A stretch of DNA of 64,000 nucleotides from Rhizobacter terrae (GTDB taxonomy: Bacteria > Pseudomonadota > Gammaproteobacteria > Burkholderiales > Burkholderiaceae_C). Below the pieces are notes generated by a model. The model had not been told where the DNA came from. It ran no database searches and saw only the letters and a program-made list of their open reading frames with translations. Position 1 is the first letter of the stretch. Each line of letters opens with the position of its first letter. Made by a program: the position numbers and the translations under genes. The stretch covers positions 884,494 through 948,493 of the forward strand of contig NZ_QUSW01000002.1 of assembly GCF_003852895.1 (NCBI RefSeq), given 5' to 3'. This document shows positions 52,380-61,423 of the stretch, in pieces.

Positions 52380-55229
52380 TCAGGAGTCGTAGGCGATTCG
52401 AGCACCCGACCCTGGCGGCGCGCAGGTGTAGGTCACCTCCTGGCCTGGCGTGGTGGCCAGCGCGCGCACTGCTGCGTCGCTGCGCCGGCTGCCATCGGAT
52501 GCCACGAAGACCTGCTGCACCGGGTCATAGAGCAAGCCGCGCGACGCCCCGGACTCCACCACCCTGGCCACCAGACTGCACTCGGTCACGACGCCGCCAA
52601 GCTCCTTCGAGACGAACGGGGTCTTCGCCCGCTGGAGCAGCAGGTCGATGCGGCCTGAGACCGCCGAAGCGTTGGTGGCCGTCAGCGTGATCTGCTGTCC
52701 GACGATGGGCGCCAGGTCGCTGTCGAAGGCCATCATGAAGTCGACCACATCACGCCGCGTGGCATCGGGGTTGATGATCGGGAAGCCCAGCGTGAGTTGC
52801 GGGTTGAACACCTTGGCGGTGAAGAAGCGGAACAGTGTGTCGACCGCGCCGTCGTGCACGAAGCCGAAGCCGCGCACCTGGTCGCCGACGAAGCCGGTGT
52901 CGGGCGCGCCGAAGAAGTTCACCTTCGGCGAACCGAACATGCCGACCTTGGTGTAAAGGCTGCGCAGCTGCGGGATCTTCACGATCTGAGTGATGCCCTC
53001 GAAGCTCGCCCGCCCGCCGGTGCCGAACAAGCCATTGGCCGGGTCGAGCCGGTGGCAGCCTTCGCAGTTGAACGCCGTCTGGTTGGGGATGAAGCTTCCC
53101 AGCAGCCCCAGGTCGATGCCGTCCACCGGCCGCGATCCGGTGTAGAAGTTCCGGCCGCGCTGCTGCGCCGCGTTGAGCGAGTTGTCGAGCTTGCGGTTCG
53201 GGTTGGGCGGCATCATCACCGGGATCTGGAAGTCGGCGAACTTCTGCATCTCGGCCTCGGTCAGCGGCGCGGTGCCGCCCAGCAGCCCCTGGAAGGCGAC
53301 GGCGAAGTTCTTGAACGACAGGTTGCTGTCGGTGCCGCTGCTGCCGAACAGGCCGGTGGCACGGTCGCCACGCCAGTGCATGGCGCCGGAGTTGCGCATG
53401 CCCCGCAGCGTCTGCGTGGTCATCGGCCCCTTCATCGGATGGAACTCGTTGGCGTTGTCGCTGCCGTTGATCGGCGAGGTGACGCCGAAGAGCAGCTTGC
53501 CCAGCGCGATCTCGGTGGGCGAGGCCAGGTTCTTGACAATGGGGTTGTTGGTCACCCGGTCGTCGGGGTTGCCCAGGTCCCAGGCCAGGTCGTCCACGTC
53601 GCCGAAGATGTGGCAGCTGGAGCACGACGCCTCGCCGTTGGCCGAGAAGCGCTTGGCGTCGTAGAGGAAAGGCCGGCCCTCGGCCACCGATGCCGGCTCG
53701 AGGTTCCTCATCGCCACGGACGACAAGGTGCTGCGCGAGGTCAGGTCCACCACCTTCACCGCGTTGTCGAAGCGGGTGGTGACGTACAGCCGGCCACGGG
53801 CTTCGTCCAGCACGATGCCGCTCGGACCGCCGCCGGTCAGGTCGATGTAGCGGGCGCTCGCGGTGCGCGGGTTGAAGGTGTCGTTCTCCAGCTCGGCGGT
53901 GTCGAACACGCCGATGCGGCTGGAGCCGAAGGCCGCCACGTAGAGCGTGCGCCCGTCGGCAGTCACCGCCATCTCCAGCGGCGTGGCCAGCGAGTGGTCT
54001 TTCATCGTCCAGTCAAAGGCCGGGTTGGTGGGCAGCTTGGAATAGTCGATGTGCTTGTTCAGGTGGCGGGGGGTGACATTGCCCGCCGAGATCACCGTGA
54101 TGCGCGTCTGCGCCAGCTTGCCCTGCACGGTGTGGCCGCCGTAGACACCAGGGCCCTCGAAGCGCACATCGTTCACGGCGTCGGTGTTGGACACGTACAC
54201 CTTGCCCGTCACCGGGTTGGCCACCATGTTGAACAACACCGTGCCCACGCCCGGGTAGGCGGCCTTTTGCGTCAGCGCGTTGGCGTCGACGGCGAAGACA
54301 TCCAGGTCGGGCAGGCTCAGGCGGACGGCGTTGTTCCAGTTGCGCTTGAGTTCGTCTTCCCACTGGCCGCTGGCCTTGTTGTACTTGACGATGAGCCCCA
54401 CCTCGGGTGCCTGCTTGCCCTCGAAATTGGTCTTGGGGCCGGGGTTGCCGCCGGGCATGATCTTGCCGTTCTGGCCCAGGCAGGGCAGCTTGGGATTGAA
54501 GCCCTGGCAGACCAGCGCCTGCAGCAGCGTGGTGGTCTGGTTGCCCGACTTGAACGCCGCCACGTACACCGTGCTGCGGTCGGGGCTCACGGCCAGCGCC
54601 CGCGGGGTGTCGGCGAAGAAGCTCATGATGCGCAGCGGCAGGCCGCCCACCGTGTTGCCCAGGCTGGCCGGGTTGAACACCCACACGTCGGCACGCCCCA
54701 CGCCGGGCGTGGTGAGTTGCGGGTCGCCCGCTCCCGGCACGCCGGCCAGCGACGGGTCGCTGCGTTGCTGGCCCCGGTGCGCGGTGGTGATGAACGCGCG
54801 CTCGGGGCTGCCGGCAAAGACGATGTCGCGCGGCTCGTCGCCCACCAGCAGCGTGCGCACGACGCGCGGCGTGCCGCTCAGGTCGACGATGCTCACGCTG
54901 TCGGACAGGTGGTTCACCACCCACACTTCGGTGTTGCTGCGCGCCGCCACCGCCACGGGCTCCAGGCCCACCGGCACGCGGGCCGCGAGTTGCAATCCGG
55001 CACCGGTGACGTTGAACACCTCCAGCGTGTTGTTGGGCGCGTTGGCCACGAACAGCCTGGTGTGGTCGGGCGACATCGCCATCGGCCGCACCGGCCCGCT
55101 TTCGAACTGGATGAACGTGGGGGTCTGAGCCAGTGCCGGCCCGGCGACCAGCGCCAGGACCCAGCCCGCGAGCGACAGCAGCAAGCGGGCCAGGGAATGG
55201 CCGCGGCCCTGCTTCGGGTGCATCTGCAT
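52380..55229 (-). CDS. Secreted beta-propeller di-haem cytochrome c protein
   Basis: A 949-residue protein with a signal peptide (MQMHPKQGRGHSLARLLLSL... cleavage after GPALA). The first ~500 residues are YVTN-type beta-propeller repeats (VAVAARSNTEVWVVNHLSDSVSIVDLSG, RGRLYVTTRFDNAVKVVDL). CSSCH at about 535 and CEGCH at about 721 bind two c-type haems, and the domain resembles MauG/di-haem peroxidase. AAGGAG precedes the ATG at 55229. Likely a periplasmic electron-transfer or oxidase enzyme; no partner genes are visible. The divergent MalT-like regulator may control it. Confidence 0.9.
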   Translation of the reverse strand: MQMHPKQGRGHSLARLLLSLAGWVLALVAGPALAQTPTFIQFESGPVRPMAMSPDHTRLFVANAPNNTLEVFNVTGAGLQLAARVPVGLEPVAVAARSNTEVWVVNHLSDSVSIVDLSGTPRVVRTLLVGDEPRDIVFAGSPERAFITTAHRGQQRSDPSLAGVPGAGDPQLTTPGVGRADVWVFNPASLGNTVGGLPLRIMSFFADTPRALAVSPDRSTVYVAAFKSGNQTTTLLQALVCQGFNPKLPCLGQNGKIMPGGNPGPKTNFEGKQAPEVGLIVKYNKASGQWEDELKRNWNNAVRLSLPDLDVFAVDANALTQKAAYPGVGTVLFNMVANPVTGKVYVSNTDAVNDVRFEGPGVYGGHTVQGKLAQTRITVISAGNVTPRHLNKHIDYSKLPTNPAFDWTMKDHSLATPLEMAVTADGRTLYVAAFGSSRIGVFDTAELENDTFNPRTASARYIDLTGGGPSGIVLDEARGRLYVTTRFDNAVKVVDLTSRSTLSSVAMRNLEPASVAEGRPFLYDAKRFSANGEASCSSCHIFGDVDDLAWDLGNPDDRVTNNPIVKNLASPTEIALGKLLFGVTSPINGSDNANEFHPMKGPMTTQTLRGMRNSGAMHWRGDRATGLFGSSGTDSNLSFKNFAVAFQGLLGGTAPLTEAEMQKFADFQIPVMMPPNPNRKLDNSLNAAQQRGRNFYTGSRPVDGIDLGLLGSFIPNQTAFNCEGCHRLDPANGLFGTGGRASFEGITQIVKIPQLRSLYTKVGMFGSPKVNFFGAPDTGFVGDQVRGFGFVHDGAVDTLFRFFTAKVFNPQLTLGFPIINPDATRRDVVDFMMAFDSDLAPIVGQQITLTATNASAVSGRIDLLLQRAKTPFVSKELGGVVTECSLVARVVESGASRGLLYDPVQQVFVASDGSRRSDAAVRALATTPGQEVTYTCAPPGSGARIAYDS

Positions 55230-55318
55230 GTGACGTCTCCTTCCGCTACTTCTGTGTGTGGTGGTGCCATGCCGTCCGTGCCGGCGAGGCCTGGCGATCG
55301 TAGGGAGCCCCTTCATGC

Positions 55319-55346
55319 GGCGCCCCCTCCGCCGGGAGGGGGCGCC
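55319..55346. promoter_or_regulatory. Perfect palindrome in the divergent promoter region
   Basis: GGCGCCCCCTCC at 55319-55330 and its exact complement at 55335-55346, separated by GCCG. It lies between the two divergent starts (55229 and 55391), 45 bp before the MalT-like gene. An operator for that regulator or a 5'-UTR hairpin are both possible. Confidence 0.45.
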
Positions 55347-55390
55347 ACGTCCGTTACACTCGCGCGCCCTCGGCCGACCCACCGCCCGAC

Positions 55391-58042
55391 ATGAAGATCG
55401 AGCCGCCGCTGCTGGCCCCGTCCAGCATCCCTCGCCCGGCCTTGATGGCGCGGCTGGATGCTGCTTCCAAGCTGCGGCTGGTGGTGGTCGCTGCCCCCTC
55501 GGGCTCGGGCAAGACGACCCTGCTCACGCAATGGTTCCGGCGCAGCCGGCAACGCCGCGCGGCTGCCTGGCTGTCGCTGGTCGCACCATCGGGCGGGCCG
55601 CCAGCCCTGGCCGCCCAGCTGGGGGCCAGCCTGGCCTCCAACATCGCCACCGGTCCCGTCACCGGCGATGACCCCGTGCAGTCGCTGCAAGCCCTGTTGG
55701 CCCACCACAGCGGCGACCTGCTGATCGTGATCGACGACGTGGACCAGGTGCAGGACGCTCCCTGCCTGCGCCTGATCGACGACCTGCTCGGCGCCTCGGC
55801 CTCCGGCGTGCACTGGGTGCTGTCAGGACGCTGCCTGCCAGGGCTGAACCTGTCGGCCTGGCGGCTGCGCGACCAGCTGGAAGTGCTGGACGGCGCCGAC
55901 CTCGCCTTCGATGCCAACCAGATCGTGCAGCTGGGCCGCAAGCTGATGGACGAGCCGCCCACCCGAGCCCAAGCCGAGCGCCTGCTCGTGGCCACCCAGG
56001 GCTGGGCGGCGGGCGTGAAGCTGGGCCTGCTGGTGGCAGCGCGCGGACGCGATGTCGACGCCGCGCTGGCCGACTTCGACGGCAGCCATGTGGAGATGGC
56101 GGCCTACCTTGACGACGAGGTGTTGCGCGGGCAGCCGCCGGCGTTGCGTGACTTCCTCGTCAGCACCAGCGTGGTCGACACCATGACCGGCGAGCTGTGC
56201 GATGCCTTGCTGGGGCAGGAGCAATCACAAGCCGTTCTGGAACAGCTCGAACGCAGCCAGCTGTTCGTGACCGCGCAAGACAGCCACGGCCACGCCTTCC
56301 GCTACCACCCGCTGTTCCATGGCTTCCTGCGCAGCAGGTTGGCCGCCGACCCCGCTCGCCAGCGCACGCTGCACGAAAGCGCCAGCCGCTGGCATGCCGG
56401 CCAGTTGCGCTTCGCCCAAGCGCTGGAGCATGCCTTCGCCTCGGGCCGGCTGGCGTGGTGCGCTGAACTGGTGGAACGCGCGGCCTTGCGCTGGCAACAG
56501 ACGGGCGACATCGCCGAGGTCGTGCGCTGGAGCGAACGGCTGCCGCAAGAGTGCGTCGTGCAGCGCCCGGCCCTGGGCGTGGCCTACGCGACCTGCCTGG
56601 CGATCAGCCGCCGCTTCGACCAGGCGCGCGCGGTGCTGCGGCGCCTGGTCGATGAGCACGCGCGCACCGGCACGCCGTCGGCCTACCAGCTGCACACGCT
56701 GCAGCAGATCCTGCTGGTGCTGAGCGGCGAGCACGAGGCGCTGGCCGACGATCCCCCCGTGCCCGACGACGCCGGGGGCGACGCCCACCTTCGCGGGCTG
56801 CAGCTGGTGAACCGCGCCTATGCCCTCTTCTGCAGCCACCGCTTCGACCCCTCGTGGCGGCATGCGATGCGAGCGCGCGAAATCCTGCAACCCATCAGCC
56901 CCTACGGCGTGGGCTATGCCAGCAGCGTTCTGGCGCTGGTGGAGCGCGCGAAGGGCGACTTCGGGTCGGCCGTGCGGCGGGTCGAGCAACTCTGGGCCGG
57001 CATGCGCAACGGCCCGCGCAATGCCGCCTGGGCCAATGCCGCCACCTCGCTGGCGCTGGTGCGCTACGAGTCCAACCGCCTGGCCGAAGCCCGCTCGCTG
57101 TGCGAAGAGGTGCTGCCGCTGCTCGAGGCCGGCGGCACCTACGAAACCCTGGTGACGGCCACGCGCACCCTGGCCCGGGTGCTGGCCGCCGGGCGAGAGC
57201 ACGAGGCCGCGATGCGGCTGCTGGACTACCTGCACGGCATGATCGAAGGCAGCCACGAACGGCGATTCGCCGGCCAGGTGTGCGGCGACAAGGTGCGCCT
57301 GTGGCTGGCGATGGGTCAACCCGGCCGTGCACGCCAGTGCGCCGCCGAGTTCGGCGTGCGCGACGCCTCGGAATGGCAGGCCCCGCGCCCCTACGACGAA
57401 GCGTGGGAACGCCGCGGCATGGCGCTGGCCGCCATCCTGTCGCACGAACAGCGCCACGACGAAGCACGCGCCGTGCTGGGCGTCCTGCACGAGAGCGCTG
57501 AGGCGGTGGTCCACGTGGTGCGTCTGCAAGCGATCGAAGCCGCCCTGGCCAGTTGCCTGTGGGACGCCGGTGCGCGCGACGACGCCCTGCGCTGCCTGCA
57601 CCAGGCCCTGGTGCGCGCCCACGGACACGCCCCCTCGCGCAGCTGGTTCGACGACAACCCGCGCTTCCACCAGGTGTTGATGGCCGCGCTGGAAGTGCCG
57701 CAGATGCGCCGCCTGATGCCTGAGCATGTGCTGCGCGTGTTCGGCGCCGCGCTGGGTCGCAGCGAAAGCAAACGCCGCACCGCCGCCAATCACACCCACC
57801 AGGCGGTGGATGCGCTGACGAGCCGTGAGCTGGAGGTGCTGGTGCTGCTGGCCCAGGGCCTGAGCAACCAGCAGATCAGCACCCGCGCGCAGATCTCGCT
57901 GACCACGGTGAAGTGGCACGTGAAGAACATCTTCGCCAAGCTGGGCGTGAGCACGCGGGTGGGCGCGCTGGTGCGGGCGCGCGAACTGCGGCTCATCGAG
58001 TGGGGGGATCGGGAAGCTGCGCGGCCTGTGGGGCGGCGTTAG
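55391..58042 (+). CDS. MalT-like LuxR-family ATP-dependent regulator (LAL type)
   Basis: An 883-residue signal-transduction ATPase. The STAND NTPase starts at once with VVAAPSGSGKTTLLTQW (Walker A 35-43) and LLIVIDDVDQV (Walker B ~113-123). A long TPR-rich region (~330-760) is followed by a C-terminal LuxR helix-turn-helix, LTSRELEVLVLLAQGLSNQQISTRAQISLTTVKWHVKNIF. Such proteins activate transcription after binding a small inducer. Divergent from the di-haem protein gene, its most likely target. Its TAG stop lies inside a GTTAGAC sequence at 58038-58044. Confidence 0.93.
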   Translation: MKIEPPLLAPSSIPRPALMARLDAASKLRLVVVAAPSGSGKTTLLTQWFRRSRQRRAAAWLSLVAPSGGPPALAAQLGASLASNIATGPVTGDDPVQSLQALLAHHSGDLLIVIDDVDQVQDAPCLRLIDDLLGASASGVHWVLSGRCLPGLNLSAWRLRDQLEVLDGADLAFDANQIVQLGRKLMDEPPTRAQAERLLVATQGWAAGVKLGLLVAARGRDVDAALADFDGSHVEMAAYLDDEVLRGQPPALRDFLVSTSVVDTMTGELCDALLGQEQSQAVLEQLERSQLFVTAQDSHGHAFRYHPLFHGFLRSRLAADPARQRTLHESASRWHAGQLRFAQALEHAFASGRLAWCAELVERAALRWQQTGDIAEVVRWSERLPQECVVQRPALGVAYATCLAISRRFDQARAVLRRLVDEHARTGTPSAYQLHTLQQILLVLSGEHEALADDPPVPDDAGGDAHLRGLQLVNRAYALFCSHRFDPSWRHAMRAREILQPISPYGVGYASSVLALVERAKGDFGSAVRRVEQLWAGMRNGPRNAAWANAATSLALVRYESNRLAEARSLCEEVLPLLEAGGTYETLVTATRTLARVLAAGREHEAAMRLLDYLHGMIEGSHERRFAGQVCGDKVRLWLAMGQPGRARQCAAEFGVRDASEWQAPRPYDEAWERRGMALAAILSHEQRHDEARAVLGVLHESAEAVVHVVRLQAIEAALASCLWDAGARDDALRCLHQALVRAHGHAPSRSWFDDNPRFHQVLMAALEVPQMRRLMPEHVLRVFGAALGRSESKRRTAANHTHQAVDALTSRELEVLVLLAQGLSNQQISTRAQISLTTVKWHVKNIFAKLGVSTRVGALVRARELRLIEWGDREAARPVGRR

Positions 58043-58054
58043 ACGGCCGCTCGT

Positions 58055-58528
58055 TCATGGGACCCACACCGCCTGACCAGTGCAGACCCACGACTCGAAG
58101 CAATTGTTCCCCCAGTCAATGCCATCCTTGTGGGTACAACTCGGGGCGACAACCGCATTTGCCCCCCTTTGCATGGCCTTGAGAAGGAGTTGAACTCGGG
58201 CCGCCTCTTCCGGGGTCTTGCCGTTCGTCTCGTTGAGTTCCGGCCGCCAAGTCCACTTGAACACGAGCACAGCGACAGTGAGCTTGCACGCCAAGCCAAC
58301 GACCTCCCCCTTGGGGATGCTGGCAAGACCTGTCGATTCGATGAACTTGACTTCCCTCAGCCTGAGTTGCTCCTGTTCCGGAAGTTTCGAGACATCTTCA
58401 ATCTTGGTGCGCAACGCAGCGTTGTACGCCCCTTCGACGCCGTAGGAGGTGCCAATCGAAGCGCAACCTGAAACGAACAACGGGATCGACAAGAGGGAGG
58501 TCTTTGTGATCGCGTATAGGGCATGCAT
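58055..58528 (-). CDS. RcsF-like outer-membrane lipoprotein
   Basis: A 157-residue lipoprotein: MHALYAITKTSLLSIPLFVSGC is a signal peptide with lipobox and lipidated Cys22. The end, RGANAVVAPSCTHKDGIDW...CFESWVCTGQAVWV, has the GANA and spaced-Cys pattern of RcsF-type proteins. Less GC-biased than the regulator gene next to it. It follows a degenerate attC-like sequence and may be a cassette gene. Stress-sensing function is inferred from distant resemblance. Confidence 0.68.
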   Translation of the reverse strand: MHALYAITKTSLLSIPLFVSGCASIGTSYGVEGAYNAALRTKIEDVSKLPEQEQLRLREVKFIESTGLASIPKGEVVGLACKLTVAVLVFKWTWRPELNETNGKTPEEAARVQLLLKAMQRGANAVVAPSCTHKDGIDWGNNCFESWVCTGQAVWVP

Positions 58529-58537
58529 TTTGTGCGG

Positions 58538-58576
58538 CCTACCGGTTGACTGTCGCCCTGATGGAAGGGTCAGACC
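58538..58576 (-). other. Degenerate attC-like site
   Basis: The plus strand reads CCTACCGGTTGACTGTCGCC, then TGATGGAAGGGTCAGAC, against the array consensus CCTAACGTTTGACATGAGCG and CGATGGAAGGGTTAGGC. It lacks the long variable arms. It sits between two small minus-strand genes, right at the stop codon of the next gene, exactly where an attC would lie. Confidence 0.4.
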
Positions 58577-58975
58577 TCATTTCACACCCTTCATGAAGGG
58601 TTTCTCACCCCACATGCCTATGTAGAGCGACTTGAGGTTGGCCGGAATGAGCTTCCAACCCTCTCGTTTGGTGCTTTCATCTTTGATGTCCCACATCAAG
58701 GATTCCACGTACGCCACGTCGATGCAGCGAAGAGTCGAGTCATCGCCGCGAGCCAACAGCGCTGAGATCAGCTTCAGATGCTCTGCCGCCCTGGTGAACT
58801 CGCCTCGCCTTATGGCATCAGTTGTCAACTGTGAAAATCGCTCGACCCACGTGTGATGCGCGTTCTCATATTCGATTCCTAGAGCCGAGTCTATGAATTC
58901 GGCATCTTCTGGGAATGCAGCACGAATGGCTTCAACGATCTGAAGATCGGCGAAATTTCTGGCGTCTGCGGACAT
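58577..58975 (-). CDS. DUF7674-like hypothetical protein
   Basis: A 132-residue acidic, helical protein (LQIVEAIRAAFPEDAEFIDSAL, YENAHHTWVERFSQLTTDAIRRGEFTRAAEHL...) that resembles the DUF7674 family of small helical proteins, function unknown. No signal peptide. The gene ends at a degenerate attC and starts 120 bp from the IS110 remnant, so it may be an integron-cassette gene. Confidence 0.65.
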   Translation of the reverse strand: MSADARNFADLQIVEAIRAAFPEDAEFIDSALGIEYENAHHTWVERFSQLTTDAIRRGEFTRAAEHLKLISALLARGDDSTLRCIDVAYVESLMWDIKDESTKREGWKLIPANLKSLYIGMWGEKPFMKGVK

Positions 58976-59096
58976 GAGGCCTTACGCGCGCTCGATGGGA
59001 ATGCGAAGGGACTTCCCACCTTCCTGCAACGGCGTCAAAGCGCCAAGACTGGTGGTGTTCAAAGTCATCAATCTGAAGCGTGGAAAGGGGAAGCCC

Positions 59097-60015
59097 ATGA
59101 CAGAGGTTATCCGAGAAGGGTCCGTTCGAGTAGGGGTGGATCTGGCCAAGCGCGTGATCCAGGTTCATGCCGTGGACGCACACGAACGAGTGGTGACCAG
59201 CAAGGCGCTGCGGCGCGAGCAGTTCCTGGCGTGGTGCGCTCGGTTGCCCCAAGGCAGCCTGGTGGTGATGGAAGCCAGTTCCAGCGCGCACCATTGGTGT
59301 CGCCGGCTCATTGCCATGGGGTTGGATGCGCGCATCGTCACGGCACAACTGGCTGCGCCGTACCGCCAGGAAGGTCGCAGCGGCAAGAACGACGCCAACG
59401 ATGCGGCCGCGATCTGCGAGGCGGGCGGGCGACCACGCATGCGCTTCGTGCCCGTGAAATCCGTGCAGCAGCAGAGCATGCCGTGCGTGCACAAGCTGCG
59501 CGAAGGGTTCAAGGAAGAACGCACGGCCTGCATCAATCGCATCCGGGGCCTGCTGGCCGAGTTCGGCTTGGTGTTCGCGCATAGCACAGCACCACCGCGA
59601 CGACGTCGACGTGCGCCGCGCCGCGCAGCTCATCGGTGTGGGTCCGATCACCGCTTCGGCAGCGATCGCCACGGTGGGCGACTTCAAGCAGTGCAACAGC
59701 GGCTCGCAGTTCGGCGCCTGGGTGGGCCTGGTGCCGCGGCAACGCTCCAGCGGCGGCAAGAACCACCTGGGCGGCATCACCAAACACGGGCAGACTTACT
59801 TGCGAACGTTGTTGATCCAGGCCGCCAAGTCAGCGGTCATGACCGCCCACCGGCGCAACGATCCGATCTCGCATTGGGTGCTGGCCCTGCGCGAGCGCTC
59901 GGGATGGCAGAAGGCCGTCGTCGCCCTGGCCAACAAGAAAGCGCGCATCCTGTGGGCAGTCATGACTCGCGGCGAACAGTTCGATGCCAGTCACGTGAGC
60001 ATCAAGCCTGCCTAG
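59097..60015 (+). pseudogene. IS110-family transposase remnant
   Basis: The N-terminal DEDD domain begins MTEVIREGSVRVGVDLAKR and has VVMEASSSAHHW and KNDANDAAAIC (catalytic acidic residues). After LLAEFGLVFAH (about 59580) the frame changes: the C-terminal Transposase_20 domain (RRAAQLIGVGPITASAA, GLVPRQRSSGGKNHLGGITKHG) continues in the next frame. The helical linker of roughly 60-70 residues between the two domains is missing, so a deletion with a frameshift has inactivated the gene. The element ends are not obvious. Members of the IS1111 subgroup target attC sites, and this one lies beside an attC array. Confidence 0.88.
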
Positions 60016-60321
60016 GACGCCAGCCCAATCCTCTTCCGTGCACGACGTGACAATGAAGACGCACTGAACAGGTCAGACCGGCAGCGGGCAAGCTCGACTA
60101 ACCCTTGGTGGCTTACATCACCATCAGGTCCACGCGATAGGAATGGAGCCTCGCTGAGCGGTTCGCATCTGGGTCCGCATCGCCGCGCACACGCGCTCCA
60201 TGCAACAAGACCGTCTGTAGAGTGGCAGTCTGTTCTCTGTCTCAGCCGCCTTCGTCGCCGCGTCCACTCGTCAACAAGGAAACAGCAATGCGTTGACTAC
60301 TTCGGAAGTCCCTGTAAAGGG
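60016..60321. other. Spacer between the IS110 remnant and the cassette array
   Basis: About 300 bp without a gene; probably the right part of the IS110 element plus the far arm of the terminal attC. At 60290-60327 a short ACTTCGGAAGT hairpin and AAAGGGTTAGGC resemble a truncated attC for the phosphoribosyltransferase cassette. The GTTAGGC box at 60321-60327 overlaps that gene's stop codon. Confidence 0.45.
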
Positions 60322-60837
60322 TTAGGCACCGTCGACCTCAGTGAAGGTGAACAGTGCCTTGAGCGACAGGCCCGCCTCGGCGAGCGCCTCGACCCCGCCT
60401 GTTTCGCGGTCGATCACGCACAGCGCGGCCTCTGGAGAAAGCCCATCGGCCTTGAGCATTTGCAGAGCATCGATGATGGCGCCGCCGCTGGAAACAACGT
60501 CTTCGACTAGCACGAAGCGCTTGCCGGTGAGCGGTGAGCCCTCCGCATAGCGGCAGGTACCGTACTCCTTGGGTTGCTTGCGAATGAAGGCCGCCGGCAG
60601 ACCTGTGACTTGGCTCAGGACGGTGACGACTGGAATGCCCCCCATTTCGAGCCCGGCAAGAACGTCCGTGCCTGACGGAACAAGCTTGGCCATTTCCTTC
60701 GCGATGGCCAGAAGGAGGCCGGGCTGGGATTCGAACTGGTACTTGTCGAAGTACGTGTCGCTAACCTTGCCAGAGCGAAGCGTGAATTGGCCTTTAAGCT
60801 TGGCCGAGTGCTTGATTCTTGCTGCGAGAGATTGCAT
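60322..60837 (-). CDS. Orotate phosphoribosyltransferase-like cassette gene
   Basis: A 171-residue type I phosphoribosyltransferase. The PRPP loop is FVLVEDVVSSGGAI, with upstream GKVSDTYFDKYQFES and LAGLEMGGIPVVTVLSQVTGLPAAFIRKQPKEYG typical of PyrE, though it is shorter than housekeeping enzymes (~210). It would make orotidine 5'-phosphate or a related nucleotide. The gene sits between attC boxes, so it is a mobile cassette gene rather than the native pyrE. Confidence 0.85.
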   Translation of the reverse strand: MQSLAARIKHSAKLKGQFTLRSGKVSDTYFDKYQFESQPGLLLAIAKEMAKLVPSGTDVLAGLEMGGIPVVTVLSQVTGLPAAFIRKQPKEYGTCRYAEGSPLTGKRFVLVEDVVSSGGAIIDALQMLKADGLSPEAALCVIDRETGGVEALAEAGLSLKALFTFTEVDGA

Positions 60838-60873
60838 TGCCGATGGCGGGAAGTGATGGCTTGCAGTGTAGAT

Positions 60874-60951
60874 GCCTAACGTTTGACATGAGCGGCAGTT
60901 GGAAGCGGGCGCAGCCCGCTGGAAACCGTCCGCTCGATGGAAGGGTTAGGC
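60874..60951 (-). other. attC site 1 (integron recombination site)
   Basis: A 78-bp imperfect palindrome from GCCTAAC (60874-60880) to GTTAGGC (60945-60951), with inner arms GTTTGACATGAGCGGC and GTCCGCTC flanking a GAAGCGGGC/GCCCGCTGG stem. The outer boxes fit RYYYAAC and GTTRRRY. Confidence 0.9.
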
Positions 60952-60999
60952 GGCTGGGTGCCAGAGGGAAACACCAGAAGCATAGGTGCTCTCCCTCTG

Positions 61000-61329
61000 C
61001 TAGGAGCGAACTTCAAGGAAGTTCTCGTCGACAAACCGCTCCACGAACTCGTGAGGGTCTACGGACAGACCTTGGGCCTTTGCTGCGCCCAAAAAGCCCT
61101 CCCACACCTTGCGGATCCTGTCTGGAAACGACGGCGGAAGATCCATTTGAGTGCGGACAATTTCCTGCCATGAGCCTTGGCTGTTGTAGAGAGCATTCAG
61201 CTTGGGCTCCACAACTGCTAGGCCTTCACGTTGCTCATCCGTCAGTTGGCCAATCGCGTCAAGGACATAGCTGTCCAGGAGGCGGAGAAACGGCTTCCCG
61301 TCGTATCGGTCCATCAATCGATCCATCAA
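61000..61329 (-). CDS. Hypothetical cassette gene, 109 aa
   Basis: A 109-residue acidic helical protein (MMDRLMDRYDGKPFLRLLDSYVLDAIGQLTD..., PDRIRKVWEGFLGAAKAQGLSVDP, FVERFVDENFLEVRS). No signal peptide and no domain I recognise. It fills the space between attC 1 and attC 2, with its 5' end 8 bp from the attC 2 box, exactly a one-gene cassette. Confidence 0.75.
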   Translation of the reverse strand: MMDRLMDRYDGKPFLRLLDSYVLDAIGQLTDEQREGLAVVEPKLNALYNSQGSWQEIVRTQMDLPPSFPDRIRKVWEGFLGAAKAQGLSVDPHEFVERFVDENFLEVRS

Positions 61330-61336
61330 TGTTACC

Positions 61337-61414
61337 GCCTAACGGTTGGCATGAGGGGCGACCGACAGCAGGCGAAGCCTGATGTTGGGCGTCCCCTCGA
61401 TGGAAGGGTTAGGC
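61337..61414 (-). other. attC site 2
   Basis: A 78-bp site from GCCTAAC (61337-61343) to GTTAGGC (61408-61414). Inner stem GGCGAAGCCTGATG; shares TCGATGGAAGGGTTAGGC with attC 1 and attC 3. Confidence 0.9.
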
Positions 61415-61423
61415 GGCAGTGCC

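Noticed and set aside
52797..55394. 865-codon plus-strand frame opposite the di-haem protein
   Set aside because: Antisense shadow; the minus-strand frame has a signal peptide and two CxxCH motifs.
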